Numbered from the stretch's first letter, positions 30,997 to 43,784 are shown. The stretch: 64,000 bases of DNA from Hepsetus odoe (GCA_017165825.1 CM029393.1:7558638-7622637); one strand, 5' to 3'. The notes: generated by a model from the letters alone, not told the origin. Program-made: numbers and translations.

Positions 30997-31238
30997 CTAT
31001 GAATTTTGTCATCGTGAAACACGGCACAGCACACAGTGAGCCACCACGACATTCAACCCCTGCTTTTCACCCACACACATCATGCGGCAGGGGGCAGCTA
31101 TTGTAAGTGCTGGGGGAGCAGTGATGGGGACGGTACCTTGCTCAAGGGTACATCAGGACAACCTACCGATCTGGGATTCAAACTCATGATCTTCTGATCC
31201 TGGGACCGAGTCCCTAAACACTAGGCCCCCGCTGCCCT
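30997..31238 (-). mobile_element. SINE (family A), near full length
   Basis: The head ends CTAGGCCCCCGCTGCCC at the right. The body has GGTACCTTGCTCAAGGG. The tail end at the left has lost the CACTTT repeats. Confidence 0.85.
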
Positions 31239-31911
31239 AGTAATAACAGATCACTTCAGATATACACCTCCTTTCATGAAGCAGCCCAAACTCTATTTAT
31301 TTTGCAGGCAATCCTTCTATTTCGTTACTGATCCAAGGACTGAGAATTTCGCTGGCTAAAGCTGACAGTGACTAGATCCTAAAAGAACACGCTGCTCCTC
31401 CAGCAAGCATGAAACTCACATGTGCAAAACGCTGGGTCTAAGCTAGACTTGGGATCTGGATTTACTGGACATCTGAAAGTAGGCTCTGAATTTTTTAATG
31501 TAAAAACGAAAGAGGAATACGAGAACAAGCCTATCCTTTATGTCCTAGCATCTGCATCTCGTCCAAAAGGATCATTTTTGGGCAATCTATACTAAAGACT
31601 ACATCTAAAGACTCCAAAAGCCAATGTCTAAGCCTGTAACATATATATAAACATATAGATTTTACCTAATATGTTGCATTTACAGAGTGACTCCTTCAGT
31701 AAAGTGTCAGCACAGAGCTGCTATCATCTCACAAGAGCCCAGAGGTTAGGCTGCTGTTTGTATGATTACATTATAGCCCGACACTATTGGTTCATGGAAG
31801 CTGAGAGAGACATTTGCAATGCAGTGGCATTTTCACCGACAAAATAAATAAATAAATAAATAAATAACTAAATAAGGCGATAGCCTATATATATATATAT
31901 ATACACACACT
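31239..31911. other. Intergenic with AAAT and TA microsatellites
   Basis: (AAAT)n at about 31841-31868 and (TA)n at about 31887-31903. Nothing else was recognised. Confidence 0.5.
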
Positions 31912-32460
31912 GTACTGTGCAAAAGTTTTGGGCAGGTGTGAAAAAATGCTGTAAACAAAGAATGCTTTCAGAAATATAAATAATGATTGTTTATTTTGAT
32001 CAATTTACAAAATGCTAACACGAGCGAACAAAAGAAAAATCTAAATCGAATCAATATCTGGTGTTACTACCTTTTGCCTTCAAAGCAGCATCAGTTCTTC
32101 TAGGTACACTTGCACAAAGTCAGGGATTCTGTAGGATTATAGTCGGTGTCTGATCAACCAGTTTTACCAAACAGGTACTGATGATCATCAACGTCACATG
32201 GAGCAGAAACACAGTCATGTTTGGAACGACCGACCAGCCGAGTTCCTCCAAAAACTGTGTGCAAGTGTACCTAGAAGAACTGATGCTGTTTTGAAGGCAA
32301 AGGGTAGTCACAACAAATATTGATTTGATTTAGATTCTCTTTTGTTCATTCACTGCATTTTGTTGATTGATGAAAATAAATGATGAACACTTCCATTTCT
32401 GAAAGCGTTCTGTTTACAGCATTTTTTCACACCTGCCTAAAACTTTTGCACAGTGCTGTA
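31912..32460. mobile_element. Fold-back mariner-type MITE, copy 2 (intact)
   Basis: About 549 bp, palindromic through most of its length, with GTACTGTGCAAAAG-type ends. It lacks the 141-bp insert of copy 1 and so shows the original central sequence (CAGTTCTTCTAGGTACACTT). It lies next to a TA-rich repeat. Confidence 0.88.
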
Positions 32461-33419
32461 CATATATATTCAGTGATACAGAGGCCTGCAGAGATGATTC
32501 CCCTCACAAAATTAGTCTCATCCTTAGAAAATCAAAACCTGATGCCTTGGACATTTCCTAATCCTTTTGCTGCTTAATCTGACACATCAGACTTTAATCC
32601 TTGAGGGCCTACCATAATGGAAGAGCTCATTTGGCAATATCTACCTGGATACCGGGGGGGGGGGGGCAGACTGCATCTTCTGTTGGGCTTTTTAACCCTA
32701 TGGTTGGCAGAACTGTCCAAACATGATTTTAAAACGAATTTGTTGAGAAAAAGAACAAATACATTTTTTTTTTTTTGCTCATGAACATCTCAGAGGGTTC
32801 CCTTCTGCACATGCTCATATGTGAAAAGCTCATTTGTAAGGATTTCCAAGCTGGGAGTAACTGAATGTCCACTTTTATTACAGCAATACAAACTAAACTG
32901 CTACGTTTTTCAATTATTCAATTATTGCATTTTATCTCAAAATGTCCATATTGCTTCATCCCTAATTAAATACTTTGGTCAACTAGACAATGATCATGGT
33001 GATTGGCACGTTTTCTTTCCATTTTCCTGAAATCAAACCATGCTGCTGCTTTTCTTCCCAGCACATCTGCCCAGGTTTAAACTGGTGCTGAACAGAGAAA
33101 TGAAATGTTGCAATACTGAGTACTGATAGCCGAGACAGCCTGGAGACTGTATCTAATGTACTGCCATGTTTTCAAGGAAGAGTCTGCCAAAAGGAAACCA
33201 CCCAAACAAGAAAAAAGATCCCTTGCATGTTTCTCTCCTAATGGACGTGTGCTTCTTCCACCAAAGTAAGCATCTGCTGCCATCTTGTGGTTTTTAAATC
33301 AAGTAAACAAGGGGCGAGAACTGTTTTCCCCAGCACCCGTCTATAAATATGTATGCGATATGCATTTTTATGCTTTTGTAATAAGTGAGCAGGATTCTGT
33401 CGCATTATGCACTTGGAAA
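32461..33419. other. Intergenic, nothing recognised
   Basis: A G-run at 32656-32667 and a T-run at 32765-32776. No gene was seen. Confidence 0.35.
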
Positions 33420-34330
33420 ACACATGGCCTCGCCAAATGAAGGGAGCACAAATTACAGCAAGTAAAACATTTCTCGTGCATTAAAAACACTGGAAGTGAA
33501 AGTACTTTGCGAGCGTATTTTAATAGTCTGACAGTCAGAAGTGCGTTTGGGTTTCAGCACCTACTTCACATTGAATAATTATGCAAATGCCGGGGACAGC
33601 GATCGATTTGCATGAGCGTTTCGCATGCTCGTGCATATTAACGATGGGCAAATGCAAAAGCATTAAGATGCTCTTCCTCTCGCACACTGTAGGGAGTGCA
33701 GTCACATTTGGCTACTAATCCTGCATAGCAGATGATATCTCTAATGCGAGGGGAATGCCAAAGACAGGCAGATGGAGGTCTGCCTGGATGCTGGGCTACT
33801 GATTCCCAATGATCAGCATAAGGAACTCACTCTGCTCTTGATTACTGCTTGGCAACCGTAGACACGTCATTGAGATTTAATTAACACAAAGCAAGAAGCA
33901 TTTCATTAACATTTCAAAATAGAGAGATGTCTCAAGAGATGTGCGAACGAGCACAGAAAGGGTGGACTTTTCTGCTTTTAGGCTTCCATTATCAGCTGAT
34001 TATGCAGGCCATGTAGAGCACCTTCGAATATAATTAAATGAAGTCCAGATGAACAGATTAATGAACGGAATGGAAGTCAGTGTTGACACCAGGCTTTTCA
34101 AAATGAAAAGGGGCAAAAAGATAACCAAGTGCAAGCAGCCAGAGCTGATAATTTCATGACAATTACTGAGTTAATTGAAACATGCAGCGAAGAACGCTGC
34201 GGTGAGCTGCTGGGACTTTTCCGATGCTTTAGGGCAAATCCAAGCCATTCTTTTTAAATGACATTATTTTTATGCCCTTTTCCTTGTTACAAAAGCATGA
34301 AGTAAAATACAAGTGGGGAGATATAACCTT
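33420..34330. other. Repeat-poor block, possible conserved non-coding elements
   Basis: About 900 bp without recognised repeats. It holds many ATTA or TAAT cores (TTTAATTAACAC, GAGTTAATTGAAAC, ATATAATTAAATG) and TGCAAATG motifs. This texture is common in vertebrate developmental enhancers. Not proven here. Confidence 0.35.
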
Positions 34331-35442
34331 ATGGGCACGTAATCTTCGGAAATTCACAGGTAACAACTTCATTTGTTGGAAGAGAGGATTGTATCCATAT
34401 TATATATTTTTTTTAGTCCTAGTTTAACTTGCCTTTTTTAGAATATTCTATTTTATCCTTGTAATACCGAAATGTTTTTGTCTGTATTACTGAAATGGCC
34501 CCACTTTGCCCGGTGTAACAAAGATGAATGATAAGATTATCTGACGAGAGCAGGAATTCAGATGTCATTTTACAAGAAGTCAGAATGCAGAACACAAAAT
34601 GGGGTAAAAACTCTACAGAAAGTCCTTAAATCGGGAAGTGTTCGATCTTCTTTACAAATCCAACTGCTCAAGGATTGTTGTTAAAGAAACAGTAGAATTT
34701 ACTTTTAAAGACAGAGTGCCCTTGAACTGACATGAAGTGTGCAGAAGCCTCTGAATGATTCATATCCACCTGAAGACAATCGAGTTAAGGAAAATGAGGC
34801 CTTTTAATACATGCACTTAACGCAATCAGCGTCACAAATCGGATTAAATTTGAATTAATGCAGAATTTTTTATATTTCTGCTTTCAGAATGTTTGTAAAA
34901 TATTCCACACAATTCAAGGTTAAAATTATCCTGGATTATGATTGCATTATATTTCCGTATTCGCTCCCAGAATGTAATCGTCCGTTCCCTATAGATAAAG
35001 ACACGGTGAGTCTTTGCGCTCCTGCAACGTACCCGATAATCCCTCCATTTTACAAATCCGTTTGAAAAGCTTTCAATTTAGAAGCAAAAAAAATAAAATA
35101 AAAACCATTCCATCCAAATTCTCTAAGGTCTATTTGACATTCAGGTCAGAAAAGTACTCTTCTGACACTGGAGAGTTCATTTTCCACTTTAAAAAGATGA
35201 AATCATTGATGAAAGAAGCCAAAAGAGGAATGTTTCGTCTAAAATGCCAACTTTGACTTAATGCCAACAAATAATAAATACATGAATAAATTAGTCAATA
35301 CTTAAATATCCTTCAGACTTGCATTACATGCAGCATTATTACTGCTCATAAATCATCAGCAGCGTACCATATATTGGTAAACAATGGTCACATGCTTTGT
35401 TGCAGTCTGCACAATTACTATTGCAATGATGGGCACTTCCTG
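34331..35442. other. Downstream of nicn1; nicn1 3' UTR likely at the right end
   Basis: The nicn1 transcript should end here (minus strand, below 35443). I could not find a clear AATAAA on the minus strand close to the stop, so the 3' end is undefined. Confidence 0.4.
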
Positions 35443-35484
35443 TTATGTGTACGAAAGCAGATTGATGTCATAAGAGCCATCCAC
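35443..35484 (-). CDS. nicn1: nicn1 coding exon 6 (last)
   Basis: Acceptor CAG at 35487-35485. It encodes VDGSYDINLLSYT and TAA. This C-terminus is strongly conserved in nicolin 1. Confidence 0.95.
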   Translation of the reverse strand: MDGSYDINLLSYT

Positions 35485-38400
35485 CTGAAAAAGACAAAAC
35501 AAATGTATTCTTTGGTAAGAATTTCTGAATAATACAAAACACGATTGGAAGAACATATTACGTAAGCTAGCAGAGTAGCGTTAGCAATCACCTTGAAACA
35601 TGTCAAGTTGTCTGACGGCTTTCAGAGTCTGAAAAAGTGGCTTCGTAAAGTGAGTTGTCTGTAGAGGATGTGCACTTAATTTTACTCAGATTAGATATAA
35701 CCTGACCAGGGGTGCCTAAACTTTTACATACAACAGTACACACAAGAAACATACTAACTAATACTCATGTTCCCTAAACAGTCTTTTTCTTCTTTGTGCA
35801 GTAAAGTCTTGTTCTCATCACAGGACAACTGTAGACCGACTGAATGAGACTTCATGGTGGGAGCAGCCCAGTTTTAGAAGCCACTTTAAAGACAAGTTGG
35901 ATTTCCATCCAAAAAGTTTACAGTTTTTGTAAACCTGTGGTTAGAAAGCCAACCCTGGCTAATTATTGCACATGTCGCATTGGCATGGCCGTGATCAGCT
36001 TGCAGCTTTTTTTAATTTGGTCTTAATTTGTGTTACCCACAGAGGAGGATCAATCACATGATCGGCGTTCAACTTACGTCAAAGCGGCCGATGGAGGCTG
36101 CTGTCTGGCTGGCCTGCATGATCTCAGTGAGGGCCCACATCTGCTGAATACTTGACGACACTGCGTCAGGATCGGGAAGACCCTAGGAGAACGGAAATAA
36201 GTCTCAATCTGAGTCCATTAAAGTATGCGAGAAGCGGTGAGGTTGTTCAGGTGAGATGATATACCAGGATTTGACAGCCAAATGACTGGTAATGTGATGT
36301 TTTGCCACACCTTGCGACTGCATTTTACATTTTGAATTACGGTACTTCATTTCTTTATATTTTGCATGAGAGTCCTTTTTGGTGAAAAAATCCTATTTTC
36401 TGCATTATGTCTTATCTTTGGCATATTGAGTAGATTAAATGAAAGAAACGGGAACAACTGTTTTACTGTGACACGCTGCAAAGTGTCTAAAGATACAAGG
36501 TTCTAGATAAAGGGGTTCCAACTACTCAGTGTTCAGCATCAGCAGTTAACTAATCACCTGATCATCTGGAATCATCTGCACCTGGTTCTTCACTGCTTCA
36601 GGTCTTAAGTTAGACGCTCTGTTCTGCTTGAAGGTTCAGAAGAAGATCACTGTGTGGATTAACCAACACAAAACAATCAAACTGCTCAGGTACAGAGACT
36701 GGACTGAAAATGAGAGACAACAACACTGTCCTTCAGGAAGATCTGGAGAACTGCTCAGGTACAGAGACTGGACTGAACATGAGAGACAAAAACATTGTCC
36801 GGGTGGGGTTTTTTGGAAGCAAAATCGGGGGTGGTTCAAGACTTTTGCCTAGTACTGTAAATTTTAATTCATCAGTTGAATCAATAACATAACTGCTCCT
36901 TATTACTGACCAAAACAGTTTCATTTGGCAGCTACAGAAACACTAATCCAGAATGTTGGTCAGTGGGCTGTTTTGCATATTACAGCTGTCAGCAATAAGC
37001 AATTTATCTACGGTGCAGACCTAGTGATGATACCTACTTACATAGAAGACCACCATAGTGCAAATGGACAGAATCAACACTTTCTTTTTCAATCTTTTTA
37101 AAACCTTTTCCTGCTATTCTCAGTCATTCTAATATGTAAAGGCAGGCAGAAAAGATGGCAGCAGAGGGCACTGGAGGTAAAAAATATGAAAAAGGGGAAA
37201 ACAGCCTACATATTAATGGGAATTCAGTGCTCTTTGAAGACTGCCTGAAAAATGGTTACCTCTATGTTATAAATAGAGTGACATGTGGACTGTGAAGAAA
37301 ATCTCATTTAGTGCTGTAATATAATTGTCAGAGGCTTAATGTAGAGACAGATGCAGAGATGATGGTGATGTAATTACCTGCCAGCGAGCGGGGCTGGGTA
37401 TTGTTCTTGCCATTATCAGTACAATCAATGCCATCTCCTGAATGACGCTGATCGATATTTTCTTTTAGATACCAAACTGAATGTTTACATGGGGTTGAAA
37501 GCGATTGTTCATGAGGGAACTAATAACATGGATAAAAAATGTAATTTAGACAGCCAATCAGCAGCATTTTTGGCATGATGGGCTGATGCTGTTATGACTG
37601 ACTGCTTTGGGCATTCATAAATTAATCACAATGATACGTTTCTGATCCATGGTAATATTGGAATCATTTAGATGGTACTGGATTTTGAACCAAGCATAGC
37701 AATGAGAATAACTTACAGAACACAGGAACACTTACCTTCAGATCAAGAGGCTCTTCAGCGGGTGTTGCGGTTGACAGCCAGGGTGGAACATCTCTCTCAG
37801 GGTCCTTAAAAAAGGAAGAAATCTTCATTGTAAAATTGAATAACCAAGGTGTGAACAACTCACCCAATTTGTTATTAACCACTCAACATGTTTGGGCTTC
37901 TTTAATTCGTCATGCATTTTTTTCTGAGATTTCAGAGCTCATGTGTCTCATTAGGTCTTTTTGTTGCGTATAGACGGTCCGAGTGTGACATGTGACCTCG
38001 CAGAGTGTTTTCACTCAACGGGGCTTCTCTAAATGAACCAGTGAGAATCTGAAACTAAAGATTAGTGAGTGTTACAGAGCAAGAGAAGACCTGTTTGTGA
38101 TTCTCCTGCTTGTGAACAAATGGAAATTAATAAAAATTGACCATTTGGCCAATTGACCAATTGAACATTTGGAAGACCCAAGAAAAATTGGACAGGGGTG
38201 CAAAGCAAAGCCCCAACATCACTGTCAAAGACTTACAGGAAGATTTGAGCAAACTCAGGAATATTGATGCACCCAGTGCAGTGTTATTGCACAAGCATTA
38301 TCTTGAAATAGATTGAGAAAGTTTATCATGCACTTTAAAACTAAATAAGCTTAAAGTAAACTGCAAGATATTAGATTTGGGGTGAAGGGAACATTGAGTA

Positions 38401-41400
38401 TAACTAATCTTCAGCCAGACTATCACTTAAGGAACAGTCACGAGGAAGCTTCTTGCTCTTTACTTACTTCAAGTGCAAGTGGGTAGATTTTGATCTCCTC
38501 AATGCTGAAATTGAGCCAGACCGAGGAGGGCTGCCTCTGTATGAGTCGCACTGTAGTAATGCTATCCGGCTGCACCAGCATCTATCAGCCACAAAAAACA
38601 ACAAACGGAAGAACAGAGTGAAGCAGATTTCCTGTGATGGATTCAAGGTTGAAAAAAGGATCACTTCAGTGTTTGTAAATGTGAAACTGCATCAGACAAT
38701 TTGTAACCGAATTTCAAAAACAGCCCAGCTGATACTGTTACTTGCTATTGAATTTAATATTTCAAAGGTAAAGTGCAAATTTAAGTCGAAGGCTGTTTCT
38801 AATGTTATGCTACCTGAAGCCTTTGCAGCTCCAAGCATCCCCCCCACTTGTTCACTTGTCAATATCTCAGCTCAGGAAAGACTGTTTTCCCTGATTTTGT
38901 TTAATTAGTCGAGCATGTTCTTGTCGGAGCCCTAAAGCCCCGAGCAAAGACCTGTGTGGTTTCAACCCTCTTCATTTACTTTCTCATTTAAAATTGATTT
39001 AGTACCAAGAACAGACACAAGGTAAATTCCAAACTCCTGCAAAAGTTCCCATGCAAACCAATTTATACAGGTGCTGGAGATGAAAGAGAGAAAAAAAAAA
39101 AAAAGTATACCCTCGCATCTGAAGACATTCACAATAGGTATCATTTGTATTTTTCTGATGTTTGAAAACAAGTTAAAGTGGTAAATATCCACTAGACAGA
39201 CAGCAGTTTCACAAATAAGGAAAAAAAGTAAACAAATGTATTTGTTACTGGATATCTGATCTGAATAAAAAGATAGGACTGGGTTCCTAATGTGTGATCG
39301 TAAATTAGAAAGGGATGAAATAACTCATGACCACAACTCCATTATCCTGTTCTTTCATCTTAACTTAATTATCCGCTTCTCAGCTAAATCATCGTGTTCC
39401 TGTGCCCTAATAAGTTGAGACCACATTTTAATAATCTTGTTTCCACACCTTACTAAGTCATGGCCATAACTAATCAGGCAAAACTGAATTATTTAAGTCC
39501 TAAATCATGGCATACAATCCCTTTCCCATGCTTTCGTAAGCTCATTTGAAAGGATGTGATCAGCAGGGTACTGTTATTTGTCAGCAAATATAAATGACTC
39601 ACCCCTAATAGATGCTGACTCAAAACAAGACCTCTACTTTCAGTGCGTTATCAGGTCAGAGCGATAACTCTCATGGCTCGACGTGCATTGTAGATGAGAA
39701 ATTTACAGCTATCGTGATGTATAAGCCATACGAATAAACGATTGATGTTAAAGAACAAAGACGTCTGGGCGCAAATCACAGGGATGAGGAGACTCCAGCC
39801 TCGCTGGGCTTCAGCATCAGTTTACATTTGACGAGTCGAACAGCTGAATGCAGCAAATCATCGCTCCTTATTCGACCACTTAACACAGAGATAATCTGGG
39901 GACATTAATACATTAGCATAGCATTAGGCAGCCTTTGAAATCGAACAAAACAGCATCAGGGGAGGCTGATCTTGCCAAATTAAGGGGATAATTACAAAAA
40001 AAAAAATAAAATAAAAAATACTGAGATCAAAGTCTGAGCAAACAGGGTCCCTAGAGATGTAAATGAACAGAGTAGCTGGAAGAACACTGCAGAACCGGCA
40101 TGATTTTAAAAGTTCTACAGTTGCTTTGACTTTTCCTTTGATGGGAGATAACAAATTTAAAATTCACCGCTCTGGTAATGTCCTAAAGGTGATGTGTGGG
40201 AACGTTTTTTTGGGAAAAGCACCAGTAAGTTCTTCATTAATCGCCTTTCTTTAACCTCCTTAAAAACACTGCATCGTTTTTCTTCGACCGCGACTGAAAA
40301 GTTTCTCGGCGCCTCGCTTGCTCACACTCTCTCTCACTCTCTTTCTCTCTCTCTCTGAAGCGGATTAGCCTGACCTGCTGCCTGGAAATGGAGAAGTAGT
40401 CCTGTGATCCTTCTTCAGTGTGTGGGTTGTCCATCAGACTGTGATGTCTCAGACAGGTGACCCACTTAGCTGGATCAGCCTCGTTCCCCACCTCCTTCTT
40501 CAGCACACGCACTGTCAAATAGGCGGTGTAGTAGTTCTTGAAAGAAATCTCCTGAATCTAGATGACCAGTAAGAAACGGGAAAGGGCAGGCAGGCTAAGA
40601 CAACAATATAAGCTGCTTAACTGGAATAAATGTACCATTCATTGAATACTCTTCTGTAAGGCAATAACTAAAATCATTCACATATTTTATTATTGCTTCA
40701 TCTCTGATTAATTAATCAGACTGTTATAGCCGTGGATATCAACTCCATTTTTGCAGAGATTAGTTCCAACCTTACTTTATTATAATGCGTTTCTGCTTCA
40801 CTAATGCCTCACTAACGTATCCGATCTAACCAATGAAGGATTTGCCTTACAAAAGAAAATTCTTGTTGTGCAGCTCATTTTAAGCTTAATTTGATTCATG
40901 TCTCACGAGCTCGTTTTTTAACACACTAAATTTAGGGTATCTGAGCATTTGGAGTCTAGTGTAACCTTGAGAAAGAGCTGCCTGGGCTATTTACTGACTA
41001 CTCGGGGACTGACCAAGATGAAGCACTTTTTTTCGGTTGTCTTAGTCACGTACACAAACACACCACATACATGGTTATATACATGTATTCTTCCTTCTGT
41101 AAAATCTGGCTGTTTGGCTCCTCCTTCTGTTCCTCATAATCGACTGTTCCAAATGCAAAACTTCCACGTAAGAAGATAAATCATAGTTCACGCTAAAGAT
41201 AGATTAACAGAGAAAGCTGTTAAATGATTTCAGTGACGTCCGTTTTGTTTTTTTTAAGCTTAAACCAGTTTAGAACTGTTTTCCAATCTCCCGTTCTGCA
41301 CTCAACCACATCAGTGTGTTTATCATGTCATTCTGTGCACTGTGTAAGCTGTAATTTTATTTTCTGTGCAGCTTGTAATTAATTGTTTTGTGCTGTGCAC

Positions 41401-42332
41401 ATTTTTGTCCTCTGCTGTGCTCACTGTGTCCGACTGTCCAATTTTCAAGGGAAAAGAACAGTGGAGCTAAGCTTGGACCTAAGAGAACAAAGAGAGAGAT
41501 TTTTTATGTAATGCATGCACAGGGAACAGGCTTTGTTGACTATGGATTAAATATATTTATATATAGTTTTCACCATGAAGGTAAAGATTTTGGCAAACCC
41601 GACATATTACCAGCTGAAACACTCGCTGTTTTTTCAATGTTTCGCAAAAAGTCTATTTTACAGTAAAAGCCACTGCTTTGTGAAGAGTAGAATGACCACA
41701 CGTAATGGTGTGTTGTGTGTAGACTTCCGTTAGTTCATTCTGATGAAAAATGAATGATCAGAGTGAAAAGCTATTTCATATTACATCAAGTAGTGTTTTA
41801 TCACATTTACCAGTGCACAGAGACTCCATAACTAATAATATAACAATTAGATTGAGATTTGAGCTGGGGAAGCAAGAGTGGGAAACAAATGTCTTAATAA
41901 ATCCTCTTACATCTCTAAAAGCAGGAATTTTCCAAATATACAAACACTGCCCCTAACAGCCAGGGTAAAACAATCCAAGACTTTTTAAAAGTACCTATAC
42001 TTTTTCACATAATCCCAATTGGATCTTAATCTAGTCCATTTGCTGCTGTGTTCATCCAAACAGGGACATGTGACCATTATAGACGAGCATTATACACACA
42101 GCTCTAAAGACCAATCCATTCCTACAGAAAGATTACAGGTCCCCCTTTTACCTTCTGGACCACAGAATAGGTAATATATCCACTTTTATTTATACAAAAT
42201 GCTTACATTCACAGGCTCTCCAAGTACGACGTCGGTTATATAGACGCCAGGACGGAATGAATCTGAAACCATGTCTCCTATCTGGAGGGCCACTGGGGAC
42301 TTAACTGTGCACTCCACTGGATTTCCAGTCAT
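35443..42332 (-). CDS. nicn1: nicolin 1 (tubulin polyglutamylase complex subunit)
   Basis: A spliced gene of six coding exons on the minus strand: 42332-42207, 40557-40375, 38581-38468, 37804-37736, 36182-36078, 35484-35443. They sum to 639 nt, giving 212 residues and a TAA stop. Nicolin 1 is a small subunit (PGs5) of the tubulin polyglutamylase complex built around TTLL1, which adds glutamate chains to tubulin in axonemes, centrioles and neurons. Recognition rests on family phrases in order: SPVALQIGD, ISFKNYYTAYL, AKWVTCLR, RLIQRQPSSVWL, PPWLS, GLPDP, QQMWALTEIM, IGRFDVDG and the C-terminal NLLSYT. The mammalian protein has 213 residues, so nothing is missing. Every exon is a multiple of three and every intron is phase 0. 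No frameshift or premature stop is present. Introns hold only repeats and non-coding DNA. No other gene was seen nearby. Confidence 0.97.
36078..36182 (-). CDS. nicn1: nicn1 coding exon 5
   Basis: 35 codons between acceptor CCTAG and donor GTAAGT. It encodes GLPDP...QQMWALTEIM...IGRFD. This is the most conserved block of the protein. Confidence 0.96.
36470..36860 (-). repeat. Transposon-derived repeat in nicn1 intron 4
   Basis: An inverted copy of sequence flanking the fold-back MITE at 12340-13410, including the same two-unit 69-bp tandem duplication. It ends near 36858 with GACTTTTGCCTAGTACTGTA, a Tc1-type terminus. It lacks the MITE, so it shows the pre-insertion state. Confidence 0.8.
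37736..37804 (-). CDS. nicn1: nicn1 coding exon 4
   Basis: 23 codons between acceptor TTTTTTAAG and donor GTAAG. It encodes DPERDVPPWLS and ends LDLK. This is the least conserved part of the family, placed by the PPWLS/PKWLS match and by frame. Confidence 0.93.
38468..38581 (-). CDS. nicn1: nicn1 coding exon 3
   Basis: 38 codons, acceptor GATAG and donor GTAAGT. It encodes MLVQPDSITTVRLIQRQPS and WLNFSIEEIKIY. A longer plus-strand frame over the same place is a shadow. Confidence 0.95.
38970..40374. other. nicn1 intron 2, non-coding remainder
   Basis: Contains poly(A) at 39091-39104 (plus strand) and a CT-rich tract at 40321-40356 just inside the exon 2 donor. No repeats of the SINE family were seen in this intron. 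Confidence 0.5.
40375..40557 (-). CDS. nicn1: nicn1 coding exon 2
   Basis: 61 codons. Acceptor ATCTAG follows a CT-rich tract. The donor is CAG|GTCAGG, weaker than consensus at +3. It encodes IQEISFKNYYTAYLTVRV and AKWVTCLRHHSLMDNPH. Confidence 0.96.
40558..42206. other. nicn1 intron 1
   Basis: 1649 bp, non-coding. No SINE or LINE recognised. Several short plus-strand frames are ignored. Confidence 0.5.
42207..42332 (-). CDS. nicn1: nicn1 coding exon 1 (start codon)
   Basis: 42 codons from ATG (42332-42330) to donor GTAAGC. It encodes MTGNPVECTVKSPVALQIGD. The start matches the mammalian start position exactly. Just upstream, TTTGCAG|G at 42341 could be a splice acceptor, which would place a 5' UTR exon further upstream. 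Confidence 0.94.
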
Positions 42333-42635
42333 AGTGCTGACCTGCAAAGACACAAAAGCAGCACAAAAATTACAACCTTGTTTTATATCCCAGCTCAGTG
42401 TACTCCATAATGCTTCTTATGGTTTCTTATAAAGCCAAAAACAACAAAAAGTGGAGTCCATAAGGAAATTCATCCAGTTCTTGGATCAGCTCATTAAGAC
42501 CTACATATGCTCCTACTTACCCCTGGTCTCTTAACATGCCTAATAACTGCATCCTGAGCAGATTTCAGCCTCATATGTTTACATCTGATGCGTGATTCAA
42601 AAGAAAAGTGCGATTTTGCACAACGCAGTCAGAAG

Positions 42636-42830
42636 ACGGTTGGTGGGGGAAGCTGCGGAATAGTGTTCAGGGACTATGCCCCAATATCCGGAAGGATGTT
42701 GGTTCAGAATCAAGTAGGTTGCTCTGAGGTAGCCTTAAGCAAGGTACCGTCTCCATCACTGCTCTCAGGGGGCTGGATATAGCTTCCGATTTCTGCACTG
42801 TGTGTGGGTGAATGTATGTGATTTCACCTC
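42636..42830 (+). mobile_element. SINE (family A), strongly decayed
   Basis: GGACTATGCCCC, GTAGGTTGCTCTGAGGTA, AAGCAAGGTACCGTC and CATCACTGCTC are recognisable. The A box and CACTTT tail are lost. It lies just upstream of nicn1. Confidence 0.7.
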
Positions 42831-43104
42831 TTTCAGGTATAATACTGATTATTCAGATTTGTGACTAGATGCTATGGTTCAACAGACCTTTCACACTGGA
42901 TTACCAGCAATTCACCCTTCATCTCTCAGCACTGACAGATGCTGAATTTACAAAAAAAATACATAAATAAATGAAACATTTTATTTATTTATCATAAAAC
43001 AATGCACTTCTACTGAAGTTAATTTTATGTAAGCTGCTCCCTGCTCATCCCAGCATCACCTTGGGTGCTCAATGCAATGAACTGACTTGTTATGAAGCTT
43101 TCCT

Positions 43105-43232
43105 GGTTGGCCTAGTTCCAATTTTCCGTTCCACCTTAAACAGCCCAGCGGTTCCATTCAGCCATTCGGGAGCCAAAGCGCAACCGCTGCACTATTTAAG
43201 GTGGAACGGAAAGTTAGCATTAAAAGTTGGCC
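43105..43232. mobile_element. Small palindromic MITE-like element
   Basis: Arms of about 49 bp: GGTTGGCCTAGTTCC ... TTCCGTTCCACCTTAAA at the left and TTTAAGGTGGAACGGAAAG ... GTTGGCC at the right. No coding. GTTCCACCTTAA recurs at 45453. Confidence 0.75.
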
Positions 43233-43551
43233 AAAATCTGAATCTGTTAGAATCTCTCCGATGTCTGAATGTATCGTTATTAATAGGTAATGCAGCAAGT
43301 AATAGTAATGCTGTTATTTTCTTCAGTTTACAAATATTTCGATTAGCTCATGCTAGGGAAGTTAGCTTACCTGCTACGTTGGGACTCTCTTGATGAAAAA
43401 GCAGCCAAATGAATAAAGTCCGTCTTGTTTTAATGTAAAATACGATTTAGAACACTATTGACACTGGAGGCAATGTTAAAAACTTAAAAAAAAATAATAT
43501 TAATTGATAAATTTGGAGTTTTTCTTCTTTATACCTGCAGTTCCGGTCTGG

Positions 43552-43565
43552 GCTGCCATGGCAAC
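43552..43565. promoter_or_regulatory. RFX X-box-like site upstream of nicn1
   Basis: GCTGCCATGGCAAC fits the RFX X-box (two half sites separated by two bases). It lies about 1.2 kb before the nicn1 ATG. X-boxes mark many cilia genes, and nicolin acts on axonemal tubulin, so a link is possible. A chance match is also possible. Confidence 0.3.
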
Positions 43566-43784
43566 GTTGTTTCTTAAAGGGCCAGTACCCCCCAATCCGT
43601 CTGGCACTGAAGCTCTTCTGCTGACTTTATATACATGAAAGATGAGAGATGTGAGGTAGGAATACATGGATTAACTACAGTGGCATAACTACTGATTCAT
43701 GTATCTTCATTTTTCACATACATTTACAACTACAGCATGTAATGAAATATACCCTGATCTTTTTTTTCAGAAGTGGATAGATTT

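Noticed and set aside
38453..38908. 151-residue plus-strand frame
   Set aside because: It overlaps nicn1 exon 3 on the opposite strand and has no homology I recognise.
40237..40518. 93-residue minus-strand frame as a separate gene
   Set aside because: Its first part is nicn1 exon 2. The rest is read-through past the donor into a GA-rich intron.
35443..42332. nicn1 as a processed retrocopy
   Set aside because: Five introns with proper splice sites are present.
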